NCBI RefSeq assembly: GCF_000337195.1
Contig: NZ_AOID01000022.1
Coordinates: 59,952 to 123,951, forward strand
DNA: 64,000 nucleotides
Origin: Natrinema versiforme JCM 10478
GTDB taxonomy: Archaea > Halobacteriota > Halobacteria > Halobacteriales > Natrialbaceae
Reading direction: 5' to 3'
Shown here: positions 34,184 through 41,881 of the stretch, one piece after another
How the letters are laid out: every line of letters begins with the position of its first letter
Position numbering within the stretch: position 1 is the stretch's first letter
Notes under the pieces: generated by a model
Told to the model about the DNA's origin: nothing
The model's database searches: none
The model's input: the letters and a program-made list of their open reading frames with translations, nothing else
Program-made: the position numbers and the translations under genes

Positions 34184-35059
34184 TTAGCCGTGCGTATAGC
34201 CCCGATCTGCGAGCGCCTCGCCGTCCATCGTGACGCCGTCGCCGGCCTCGCGGACGGACCCGATCGCAGCCAACGGGACATCGGTCGCGTCTCGAACCGC
34301 GGACAGTGCCTCCTCGGGGAGCGTCGCGACGAGTTCGAAGTCCTCGCCGAAGGTCGTCGCGAGCTCGAGTGCCTCGCCGTCGTCGGCGACCTCGCGGACG
34401 GCGTCGTCGATCGGCACGCGGTCGGACTCGATCGCGAACCCGCAGTCGCTGGCCTCGGCGAGCTGGTGGAGCGAGCGGGCGAGTCCGTCGCTCGAGTCCA
34501 TCATCGCGGTCGCGTGCGGGGCGAGTCCCTGCCCGGCGGCGATCCGGGGCTCGAACCGAAACAGGTCGTTCGCTCGATCCGTGCGGCCGCGATCGAACAG
34601 GCGAAGCGCGGCCGCGCTCCGGCCGAGGGTGCCGGTGACACAGACGACGTCGCCGGGGCGAGCGCCGCTTCGCGGGACGGGATCGTCGGTCCGGCCGATC
34701 GCGGTCGTCGAGACGGTGAACTCGTCGTGCCCGTCGAGGTCGCCGCCGACGTACTCGGTGTCGACCCGCTCGCAGACATCGCTCGCGCCGCGAACGAACG
34801 CGAGCAGTTCGTCGCGGTCGAACGTCGGCGCGGCGTAGGCGGCGACCGCGGCCGTGGCCGGTGCGCCCATCGCCGCCACGTCCGACAGGGACGCGCCGAC
34901 GGCGCGCCACCCGGCCGTATACCGGGTCGTCCCCGCTGGGAAATCGGTTCGATCGTGGAGCATATCCGTCGTCACGACCAGCCCGTCGACGACCGCCGCA
35001 TCGTCGCCGGCCGCCGCGAGTTCGTCCGACAGGAGCGCCAGGGCGGCGCGTTCGTCCAT
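34184..35059 (-). CDS. thiL: Thiamine-monophosphate kinase
   Basis: A 291-residue PurM-like enzyme that phosphorylates thiamine phosphate to thiamine diphosphate. DDAAVVDGLVVTTDMLHDRTDF is the first metal/ATP-binding loop, VGASLSDVAAMGA the second, YVGGDLDGHDEFTVSTTAIG the third, and MMDSSDGLARSLHQLA the fourth. ATG at 35059 is chosen; the N-terminus is slightly shorter than in bacterial ThiL (which has a GEfxLI motif at the very start, weakly represented here). Divergent from rps19e. Confidence 0.92.
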   Translation of the reverse strand: MDERAALALLSDELAAAGDDAAVVDGLVVTTDMLHDRTDFPAGTTRYTAGWRAVGASLSDVAAMGAPATAAVAAYAAPTFDRDELLAFVRGASDVCERVDTEYVGGDLDGHDEFTVSTTAIGRTDDPVPRSGARPGDVVCVTGTLGRSAAALRLFDRGRTDRANDLFRFEPRIAAGQGLAPHATAMMDSSDGLARSLHQLAEASDCGFAIESDRVPIDDAVREVADDGEALELATTFGEDFELVATLPEEALSAVRDATDVPLAAIGSVREAGDGVTMDGEALADRGYTHG

Positions 35060-35157
35060 ACCTCCCGTTTTGACTCGAGGGCGAAAAACGGTCCGGGCCG
35101 GCGCGGGGCTGCCGCGATACGATGGTCTTAAATGCCGCGGACGGAAATCACACGCCA

Positions 35158-35613
35158 ATGGCTACGATGTACGACGTTCCGGCGGACGACCTCATCGAGG
35201 CGCTCGCCGACGATCTCGCGGATCGACTCGAGGAACCGGACTGGGGCCAATTCGCCAAGAGCGGCGTCGCAAACGAGCTCCCGCCCGAACAGGACGACTT
35301 CTGGGCCACCCGCGCCGCGAGTCTCCTGCGCAAGGTCGCCGACCGCGGCCCCGTCGGCGTCGAACGACTCTCGACGGAATACGGCGGCGCGAAGAGCGGT
35401 TCCAACCGCTATCAGGTCGCCCCCGACAAGCGTGCCGACGGCTCGAAGAACCTGATCCGAACGATCCTCCAGCAACTCGAGGAGGAAGACCTCGTCGAGA
35501 CCGCAGAGGGTCAGGGTCGCCGAATCACCCCCGAGGGTCGCAGCCTGCTCGACGACACCGCCGGCAGCGTCCTCGAAGACCTCGACCGACCGGAACTCGA
35601 GCGCTACGCGTAA
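35158..35613 (+). CDS. rps19e: 30S ribosomal protein S19e
   Basis: A 151-residue small-subunit protein of archaeal/eukaryotic type. MYDVPADDLIEALADDLADR, PDWGQFAKSGVANELPP, DFWATRAASLLRKVADRGPV, GVERLSTEYGGAKSG and ITPEGRSLLDDTAG match S19e throughout. It takes part in 40S-type subunit assembly. The start at 35158 gives a conserved N-terminus; 35122 does not. In archaea S19e and a PDCD5-type protein are often neighbours, and here the TnpB element lies between them. Confidence 0.96.
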   Translation: MATMYDVPADDLIEALADDLADRLEEPDWGQFAKSGVANELPPEQDDFWATRAASLLRKVADRGPVGVERLSTEYGGAKSGSNRYQVAPDKRADGSKNLIRTILQQLEEEDLVETAEGQGRRITPEGRSLLDDTAGSVLEDLDRPELERYA

Positions 35614-35683
35614 CGCCGTTCACGTCGCACTGTTTTCGCATCGATTTCGCCGCCCAGAGCGACGCTTCCGTCGTCCTTGACAT

Positions 35684-35730
35684 CCTCCCCGCCCGAAGGG
35701 CGAGGATTCCCACGTTGGAATATTACGGTC
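35684..35730 (-). ncRNA. Probable 3' part of an omega RNA (reRNA) for TnpB
   Basis: TnpB guides are made from the 3' end of the tnpB transcript across the right end of the element. The region from the tnpB stop to the right-end hairpin (35687-35705) is the expected scaffold. The guide would then be read from flanking DNA, beginning GGACGACGGAAGCGTC on the minus strand. The placement is inferred from family biology, with no direct evidence of transcription. Confidence 0.45.
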
Positions 35731-37067
35731 TACGACGTGACCCGTTCTTGAGGTGCGAACGCACCAGTTTCCTTGTCAAACAGGAACGTCGATGGCTGTG
35801 CCAACCAGCCGTTACTCCTATCACCGTCCTCAGAACGCTTCGCGTTCTGATGTGCGGACGAGACGCAAAGCGTCTCGTCAACGCCATCCGTGACGGGACT
35901 CGGAGATACTTTCTGCCGAATGTTCTCAGCACCGTTCACATCAGCGTTCGCCACCAAACCGCACTCATCGCACACATACAACCCACGTTCAACACGGTTA
36001 GCCTTGCGTTCCCGACTACAGCACGAGCACGACTTCGACGTACCCCGCTCGGGTACATCCTCAACTGAGATTCCTTCCATCTCGGCCTTGTATTCGAGGA
36101 GGTCGGTAAACCGGTCGAACGCCCACGAGTGCAAGTCGAGGTTGCCGTGTTTCCCCCAGTTTTTCGACTCGCCGTTCTCTTCGTCCTCGCGGATGCCAGA
36201 GAGGTCGCCTACCACAATCGTTCCAACACCCTCCTCAACACATCGCTGCACGATGTGTTTCGAGAGGGCGTGGAAGTAGTGGGTGCGCCGCCGAGACTTC
36301 TTCTGGTTTAGCCGCGTGGCCTGCTCGGAATTCGAGTCGTCACAACGAGCGATGCGCTTACTGAAGTAGTAGTTGTCCTGCTTCAGACAGTTCAGCGGAT
36401 ACAGTTCGCTGTGACCGTCCTCGTAGGCTAGTGCGGCGAAGTTGTTGATTCCGAGGTCAACCCCTACGGTCTTCTCACCGGGTGACTCGGCCACTTCAAC
36501 TTCGACTTTGCACACGAAGTGCAGTTCCCATTCATCCCCTGTCCAAACGGCCCTGACTTGTTGAACGCTCTCCACCGTGGAGAGGTCAATATCGGGGCGG
36601 GTCTGGTACTCGCAGAGGATGAAATCTGACCAGTATTCCTTGAGGTTTGAGCCTTTGCTGAGTCGGACGCGGTTGTACTGGGTGTCGAGTTTGAAGCCTT
36701 TGTTCTTGAATGTGACCGTGCTTCGTGGGTGTTCGTCGCCGTGTTTGCGGTATCCGGGCGGGTTCGCTCTCGTGTCTCCGTTGCGTCGTTTGCTGTACCA
36801 GCCGTTGAACGCCTCAGCGAGTTCTTGAAGAACGCGCTGACTTGACTGAGAATGTAGGTCATCATAGCGTTCGTGCGACTTGAGGTACGCGGTGAGTTCG
36901 TCGTGTTCTGGAATGTAGTCGAGTTCATCCCAGACGCGACTGATTGTCCACCGTCCGACATTCCAGAGTTTGGACGCGGCGAACCCAAGCGAATCGAGGT
37001 CGTCGGACACCCGGGACTGGTTCCTGATGAAAGCAGTGTAGGTGCGGGTGACGACCTGTTTCGCCAT
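35730..37067 (-). CDS. tnpB: TnpB-type RNA-guided nuclease homologue with altered RuvC-II motif
   Basis: A 445-residue protein: helical and WED-like N-terminus (MAKQVVTRTYTAFI), RuvC-I Asp204 in VGVDLGINNF, RuvC-III Asp376 in VANADVNGAENI, and a zinc finger with CSCC (347-350) and CDEC (366-369). At RuvC-II, where TnpB has VVxEDL, this protein has IVVGDLSGIREDE: Gly287 replaces the catalytic Glu. Nearby Glu294 or Glu296 might substitute. After RuvC-III, residues about 394-413 look like an insertion, encoded by two perfect hairpins (35830-35850 and 35857-35879). Whether the protein is an active nuclease is uncertain. Confidence 0.88.
   Translation of the reverse strand: MAKQVVTRTYTAFIRNQSRVSDDLDSLGFAASKLWNVGRWTISRVWDELDYIPEHDELTAYLKSHERYDDLHSQSSQRVLQELAEAFNGWYSKRRNGDTRANPPGYRKHGDEHPRSTVTFKNKGFKLDTQYNRVRLSKGSNLKEYWSDFILCEYQTRPDIDLSTVESVQQVRAVWTGDEWELHFVCKVEVEVAESPGEKTVGVDLGINNFAALAYEDGHSELYPLNCLKQDNYYFSKRIARCDDSNSEQATRLNQKKSRRRTHYFHALSKHIVQRCVEEGVGTIVVGDLSGIREDEENGESKNWGKHGNLDLHSWAFDRFTDLLEYKAEMEGISVEDVPERGTSKSCSCCSRERKANRVERGLYVCDECGLVANADVNGAENIRQKVSPSPVTDGVDETLCVSSAHQNAKRSEDGDRSNGWLAQPSTFLFDKETGAFAPQERVTS
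35830..35879. repeat. Two perfect hairpins inside the 3' end of tnpB
   Basis: TCAGAACGC-TTC-GCGTTCTGA (35830-35850) and GACGAGACGC-AAA-GCGTCTCGTC (35857-35879) lie 6 nt apart within the coding sequence, in frame. They have the same short-triloop design as the intergenic arrays at 8873 and 22446. If the omega RNA extends this far they would be part of it. Confidence 0.8.
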
Positions 37068-37118
37068 ACGTAACCTATGTTGATAAATCTACTTGAAAGT
37101 ATGGATTACGCGGCGTGG

Positions 37119-37161
37119 AATATCCTACCGTGCCGTCGAACGGTGGTATGTGTAGGATATT
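37119..37161. repeat. Left-end stem of the TnpB element
   Basis: AATATCCTAC (37119-37128) pairs perfectly with GTAGGATATT (37152-37161) around a 23-nt loop that itself contains CCGT-CGA-ACGG. It lies 52 bp upstream of tnpB and next to the terminal hairpin, so it is probably part of the element's left end. Confidence 0.6.
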
Positions 37162-37250
37162 GTCGGATTCATCCCCGCCCTGAAAGGCGGGGCTTTCTCC
37201 TTGGCTTCCCGTAATCATTTTCCCGCCCGCCGGACAAGTATGGAACACCC

Positions 37251-37598
37251 ATGAGTGGCTCACCGGACGAGGAGAAACTCGAGGAGCTCCGACAGAAGAA
37301 AATGGAGCAGCTACAGGACCGCGCCGAATCCCAGGGCGAGGGCGGACAGGAGGCCGCACAGCAACAGGCCGAGGCCCAGAAGAAGGCCGTGTTGCGCCAG
37401 CACCTGACCGACGACGCCCGCAAGCGGCTCAACACCGTCAAGATGAGCAAACCCCAGTTCGGCGAGCAGGTCGAGCGACAGGTCGTCAGTCTCGCCCGCA
37501 GCGGCCGGGTTCAGGGGAAAATCGACGACGACAAGATGAAACAGCTCCTCAAGGAGCTGAAACCCGACTCGCAGAGCTTCGACATCCAGCGACGGTAA
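37251..37598 (+). CDS. PDCD5-related DNA-binding protein
   Basis: A 115-residue archaeal TFAR19/PDCD5 homologue. The charged N-terminal helix ([20 protein letters not shown]) with a Gln/Ala-rich stretch precedes the core three-helix domain ([48 protein letters not shown]). It may bind DNA or assist translation; its role in archaea is unclear. Its stop codon overlaps the start of the next gene by one base (TAATG), so they are translationally coupled. Confidence 0.92.
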   Translation: MSGSPDEEKLEELRQKKMEQLQDRAESQGEGGQEAAQQQAEAQKKAVLRQHLTDDARKRLNTVKMSKPQFGEQVERQVVSLARSGRVQGKIDDDKMKQLLKELKPDSQSFDIQRR

Positions 37599-38188
37599 TG
37601 GAGCTCGGACTGCTCTACAGCGGCGGCAAGGATTCGACGCTCGCCGCGCTCTTGCTCGAGGAGTTTTACGACGTGACGCTGCTGACGGCTCACTTCGGCA
37701 TCAGCGACGACTGGAAACACGCCCGCGAGACAGCCGACGCCGCCGGCTTCGACTTCGAACGCCTCGAGTGCGACCCTAAGGTCGCCGAGGACGCCGTCGA
37801 CCGGATCCGCGAGGACGGCTTCCCGCGAAACGGCATTCAACTGGTCCACCAGCACGCCTTGGAGCGACTCGCCGCCCGGGAGTTCGACGCCATCGCGGAC
37901 GGGACGCGGCGCGACGACCGCGTTCCGACGGTATCGCGAGCGCAGGCCCAGAGCCTCGAGGACCGACACGGCGTCGACTACATCGCGCCGCTGTCGGGCT
38001 TTGGCCGGTCGGCGGTCGACCGGCTCGTCGAGTCGCGACTGGACGTGATCGTCGGGCCGAGCGAGGAGATCGACAGGGCCGATTACGAGGCCGAACTGCG
38101 GACGCTGCTCGCCGAAGAAGACGGTCCCGGAGCGATCGGGGAGTGCTTCCCCGATCACGATCAGACGTACGTGACACAAGTCCGCTGA
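37598..38188 (+). CDS. PP-loop ATPase of the adenine-nucleotide alpha-hydrolase fold
   Basis: A 196-residue protein. The N-terminal GLLYSGGKDSTLAALLL is the PP-loop that adenylates a substrate, and a central IADGTRRDDRVPTVSRAQA binds it. DWKHARETADAAGFDFERLE and ending YVTQVR match haloarchaeal alpha-hydrolase-like proteins. Relatives modify tRNA or activate carboxylates (diphthamide, thiolation), so a role linked to translation is plausible next to PDCD5 and S19e. Exact substrate unknown. Confidence 0.82.
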   Translation: MELGLLYSGGKDSTLAALLLEEFYDVTLLTAHFGISDDWKHARETADAAGFDFERLECDPKVAEDAVDRIREDGFPRNGIQLVHQHALERLAAREFDAIADGTRRDDRVPTVSRAQAQSLEDRHGVDYIAPLSGFGRSAVDRLVESRLDVIVGPSEEIDRADYEAELRTLLAEEDGPGAIGECFPDHDQTYVTQVR

Positions 38189-38257
38189 CGCGAACGCAGC
38201 GATGGCGCTTGGCCAGCCGCCGATCGGCCGGGTCGATCGACCGGTCGATGCCCGTTC

Positions 38258-39304
38258 TCAGCCGCCGCGGGTGAACTCGAACCGGGCCCCGCCGGACTCG
38301 CTTTCGGTGATCGCGACCTGCCAGCCGTGTGCGTCCGCGATGGCGCGGACGATCGCGAGGCCGAGTCCCGACCCCTCCTCGGCGGTCGAGTACCCCTGCT
38401 CGAGGACTTCGTCGCGCTCGTCTTCGGGGATGCCGGGCCCGTCGTCGGCGACGAAGAAGCCGCCGTCGCAGGGGCCGACGCGGATGTGGACGTCCTCGCG
38501 GCCGTGTTCGATGGCATTTCGATAGAGGTTCTCGAAGAGCTGTTTCGCCCGGAGCGGGTCGACCTGTAGCGTCCGATCGCCGACCGTTTCGTAGGTGGCC
38601 GTCTCAGTCTCGACGACCGTCCACGCGTCGCTCGCGAGTTCGACCAGCGGGACCTCGTGGGGGTCCTCGACCTGGGTTCCGCTCCGGGCGACCGAAAGGG
38701 TCTCCTCGATCAGTTCGTCCATCCGGGACAGCGCCGCGTCGACCTCCTGTAGGTGCTCCGGATCGCCGCTCGTAAACGCCGCGCGGAGCCGCCCCTGCGC
38801 GACGCTGAGCGGATTCCGCAGGTCGTGGCTGACGACGCTTGCAAACTCCTCTAAGCGCGCGCTCTGGCGTTCGGCCTCGCGGACGGCGGCCCGCTGTTGG
38901 ATCTCGTAGACGCCGGCGACGGTCCCCGCGCCGACTCCGACCGTCCCGCCCATCAGAAGCAGGTACAGCGGCGCTCTAGCACCGGTTCCCTCGAGATACA
39001 GCACGTAGAGGTGAAGTGCGGTCACGAGCACCGCGGCGAGGAAACCGCCGAGTCCGTAGCCGAAGACGGTGAATCGGTCCCGCGTCGACACGTCTCGGGA
39101 CACCAGCCAGCGATCGGCGGAGACGACCGCCGTGGCGGCCACGAGCGGAAAGACGCTCTCGAGGATGGCGCGAGTCGAGACGTGCTCGAGGGCGAGGCGA
39201 GCGCCGATGATCGCCGCGAGGAAGAGGCCGAGCGCGGAGAGCGGCGAAACCGGCAGTTGTTCGCCGATCTCGGCGACCCAATCGTCGTCGGCCACGCGTT
39301 GCAC
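38258..39304 (-). CDS. Membrane sensor histidine kinase
   Basis: A 348-residue kinase. Four transmembrane helices occupy residues about 20-135 (SALGLFLAAIIGARLAL, LESVFPLVAATAVV, YGLGGFLAAVLVTALHLYVL, YLLLMGGTVGVGAGTVAGV). Then come the H-box with His160 (VVSHDLRNPLSVAQG), N-box (LYRNAIEHG), G1 (VADDGPGIPE) and G2 (GSGLGLAIVRAIADAHGW). There is no PAS or extracellular domain, so it senses within or near the membrane. No partner response regulator lies next to it. Confidence 0.92.
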   Translation of the reverse strand: MQRVADDDWVAEIGEQLPVSPLSALGLFLAAIIGARLALEHVSTRAILESVFPLVAATAVVSADRWLVSRDVSTRDRFTVFGYGLGGFLAAVLVTALHLYVLYLEGTGARAPLYLLLMGGTVGVGAGTVAGVYEIQQRAAVREAERQSARLEEFASVVSHDLRNPLSVAQGRLRAAFTSGDPEHLQEVDAALSRMDELIEETLSVARSGTQVEDPHEVPLVELASDAWTVVETETATYETVGDRTLQVDPLRAKQLFENLYRNAIEHGREDVHIRVGPCDGGFFVADDGPGIPEDERDEVLEQGYSTAEEGSGLGLAIVRAIADAHGWQVAITESESGGARFEFTRGG

Positions 39305-39468
39305 AGTCGCCTCTTGGCGCAGGTCGGTATCAAGTTACGGGACGGTCTCAAGGCCGGGGGTCTCGAACTAACGAGGTCGCGGCCTGAAGCAAACGTCCGA
39401 CGACCGGCGGTCGCGGCGGCCGTGTCGGAACGAAAGGATAGAAGTTCGCCGTCCCCGAACGAGTTCCC

Positions 39469-40767
39469 ATGTACGACCGGATCAAGGGCTTTCGTGACTT
39501 CTATCCCGGCGAGATGTCCGCACGGCGGGCAACGATCGATGTCTTAGAGGAGACCGCCCGCGAGTACGGCTTCCGGGAGATCGGAACGCCGGCCTTAGAG
39601 CGCGCGGAGCTGTGGACCGACAAGAGCGGCGACGATATCGTCGACGAACTCTACTCGTTCGAGGATCAGAGCGGCCGCCACGTCACGATGACCCCCGAAC
39701 TGACGCCGACCGTCGCCCGGATGGTCGTCGCGAAACAGCAGGAGCTGTCGAAGCCGATCAAGTGGGTCTCGACGCGCCCGTTCTGGCGCTACGAACAGGT
39801 CCAGCAGGGCCGCTACCGCGAGTTCTACCAGACCAACGTCGACATCTTCGGCTCCTCGGAACCCGAGGCCGACGCCGAGATCCTGGCGTGGGCCGCCGAC
39901 GCCCTGACCGGCCTCGGGCTCACCGACGAGCACTTCGAGTTCCGCATCTCTCACCGCGATATCCTCGGCGGCGTCCTCGAGAGCTACGATACCGAAGTCG
40001 ACACCGAGGCGGCGATCCGCGCGGTCGACAAGTCCGACAAGATCTCGCAGGTCGAGTACCACGACCTGCTGATCGACGCGGGACTCACCGCCGAGCAGGC
40101 CGCCGAGTTCGACGACCTCATCGCCGAGGGCGACCTCGAGGCGGTCGAATCGTTCGCCGACACCGAGCGCGTGACCGCGGCGGTCGAAAACCTCCAGAAC
40201 GTGCTCGCCGCCGCAGAGGACTTCGGTGCCCGCGAGTACTGTACGATCTCGCTCGAGACGGCCCGCGGACTGGACTACTACACGGGCGTCGTCTTCGAGT
40301 GCTTCGACTCGGCCGGTGAGGTTTCGCGGTCGATCTTCGGCGGCGGTCGCTACGACGACCTGATCGAAGGCTTCGGCGGACAGCCGACGCCCGCGGTCGG
40401 CGTCGCCCCGGGCCACGCGACACTGCCGCTCCTGTTACAGCGGGCGGGCGTCTGGCCCGAGGAGGAAGTGACGACGGACTACTACGTCCTGCGGGTCGGC
40501 GAGACGCGCTCGGAGGCCGCGCGGATCTCTCGAGCGCTCCGCGACCGGGGTCACGTCGTCGAGACCGACGTCGCCGGCCGCTCGTTCGGCGCGCAACTTG
40601 ACTACGCCGACTCGATCAACGCCGAGACGGTCGTCATCGTCGGCGAGCAGGATCTGGCGAACGACGAGGTGACGATCAAGGACATGGAGTCGGGCGACCA
40701 GACCCAGGTGCCGGTCGACGAGTTCCCGGGCGACCGCGAGCGGCCGACGTTCGAGGATCTGGCCTGA
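39469..40767 (+). CDS. hisS: Histidyl-tRNA synthetase
   Basis: A 432-residue class II synthetase. Motif 1 region YDRIKGFRDFYP and EYGFREIGTPALERAELWTD, motif 2 FWRYEQVQQGRYREFYQTNVDIFG, the His-specific LETARGLDYYTGVVFE, and motif 3 GGGRYDDLIEGFGG are all present. The C-terminal anticodon-binding domain follows from about residue 335. It charges tRNA-His. Confidence 0.97.
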   Translation: MYDRIKGFRDFYPGEMSARRATIDVLEETAREYGFREIGTPALERAELWTDKSGDDIVDELYSFEDQSGRHVTMTPELTPTVARMVVAKQQELSKPIKWVSTRPFWRYEQVQQGRYREFYQTNVDIFGSSEPEADAEILAWAADALTGLGLTDEHFEFRISHRDILGGVLESYDTEVDTEAAIRAVDKSDKISQVEYHDLLIDAGLTAEQAAEFDDLIAEGDLEAVESFADTERVTAAVENLQNVLAAAEDFGAREYCTISLETARGLDYYTGVVFECFDSAGEVSRSIFGGGRYDDLIEGFGGQPTPAVGVAPGHATLPLLLQRAGVWPEEEVTTDYYVLRVGETRSEAARISRALRDRGHVVETDVAGRSFGAQLDYADSINAETVVIVGEQDLANDEVTIKDMESGDQTQVPVDEFPGDRERPTFEDLA

Positions 40768-40921
40768 CGGATCGACCGGCGACGCCGCGCGAGCGACTCC
40801 CCTCTCTTCCTCTTAAAGTCCCTCCATCGCGTGGTGGTTTCGACGCCGCTCCCGATAAACGGGAACTGAGGGCGGTATTAACATTCCAGAGCGACAATCC
40901 TCAATCGAGAGGTGACGACCA

Positions 40922-41455
40922 ATGTCTACTAACGAAGCCACCGTTCAATGGCTCGGCAGGCGGGAAGAGTTCGAGTACGCCGATTCGGTCGCCGGCTACA
41001 CGCTGGTGGCGGTGCGGCTACTCGTCGGGTACTGGTTCCTCCACTCGGCCTGGGGGAAGTTCGCGTTCGTCGCTGGAGAGCCGTTTAACGCGGCGGGCTA
41101 CCTGCAAAACGCCCAGTCGCCCATCGCCGGCCTCTTCGAGGTCGTCGCCGGGACGCCGTGGCTGCTCGAGGTCACGAACGTGATGATCCCCGTCGGCGAA
41201 TTCCTCATCGGATTAGGGCTCATCTTGGGCGCACTCGTCCGGCTGGCCGCCTTCTTCGGCGGCGTCCTGATGGTGCTGTTCTATCTGGGCAACGCCGACT
41301 GGGCGAACGGCTACGTCAACGGCGACCTGCTCGGATTCGTCATGTTCGTGCTCATCGGCGTCTTCGCCGCGGGCCGCATCCTCGGCGTTGACGCCTATCT
41401 CGAAGAGACCGAGTTCGTCCGCCGTCGGCCGCGGCTTCGATACCTCCTCGGCTGA
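40922..41455 (+). CDS. DoxX/DoxD-family membrane protein
   Basis: A 177-residue protein with four to five helices (LVAVRLLVGYWFLHSAWGKF, VTNVMIPVGEFLIGLGLILG, LVRLAAFFGGVLMVLFYLGN, LLGFVMFVLIGVFAAGRILG), matching DoxX and the thiosulfate:quinone oxidoreductase large-subunit-like proteins. The function could be quinone-linked, but no partner is adjacent. A Shine-Dalgarno GAGGTGA (40909-40915) ends 6 nt before the ATG, so this mRNA has a leader, unlike most here. Confidence 0.82.
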   Translation: MSTNEATVQWLGRREEFEYADSVAGYTLVAVRLLVGYWFLHSAWGKFAFVAGEPFNAAGYLQNAQSPIAGLFEVVAGTPWLLEVTNVMIPVGEFLIGLGLILGALVRLAAFFGGVLMVLFYLGNADWANGYVNGDLLGFVMFVLIGVFAAGRILGVDAYLEETEFVRRRPRLRYLLG

Positions 41456-41471
41456 TCGCGGGCAGTCTCCG

Positions 41472-41753
41472 TTACCGCTCTCGCTTTTTCGACGGGCCGC
41501 GCCGTTTCGTTGCATCGCTCGTTCGTTCGTCAGGCTCGGCTACGCGTTCGTCAGGCCCGCGGGTCCGTTCGTCGACATCGCTCGAGGAATCGGGCCGCTC
41601 GTCGGCCGGAAACCGGTCGTCCGCGTCACGTCGCTCGACCGGCGAGTGACCGGTCTCGACGAAGTGGTCGATCATCGCCCGGCTGAGTTCGCTCGCGTCG
41701 GCCCCGTCGGCTCGGTACCGCCACTCACACTCGCCACAGTACGCGCTCGGCAC
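41472..41753 (-). CDS. Small Cys/His zinc-finger-like protein
   Basis: A 93-residue protein. The first 40 residues hold a CxxC ... H(x5)H pattern (YCGECEWRY and MIDHFVETGHSP), typical of single-finger haloarchaeal proteins. The rest is charged and disordered, with many Arg, Asp and Glu residues. Function unknown. Convergent with DoxX and divergent from the sulfatase. Confidence 0.6.
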   Translation of the reverse strand: MPSAYCGECEWRYRADGADASELSRAMIDHFVETGHSPVERRDADDRFPADERPDSSSDVDERTRGPDERVAEPDERTSDATKRRGPSKKRER

Positions 41754-41881
41754 GCGTGGACCGTCGAACGGCGGTCTAATGAACGGTGGGGTTCACACCG
41801 CGGTGACTTATGTAGCGTCGCCGGCCGTCGGGTCCGCGTGCAGGTCCCACCCTTAACTTCGGCGGCGATGTACCACGGCCG

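Larger units (their letters stand above)
35677..37200 (-). mobile_element. IS200/IS605-family, IS1341-type element (tnpB only)
   Basis: A ~1.5 kb element carrying tnpB without a tnpA transposase, so it is non-autonomous. The right end has the hairpin CCCCGCCC-GAA-GGGCGAGG (35687-35705) with the typical end CATCC, and is taken to stop near the TTGA at 35677. The left end has CCCCGCC-CTGAAA-GGCGGGG (37173-37192). A further 10-bp stem AATATCCTAC/GTAGGATATT (37119-37128 with 37152-37161) lies inside the left end. Exact borders are estimated. It separates rps19e from the PDCD5-type gene. Confidence 0.75.

Noticed and set aside
35620-37250. Full IS605 element with tnpA
   Set aside because: No Y1 transposase frame is present; only tnpB and end structures are seen.
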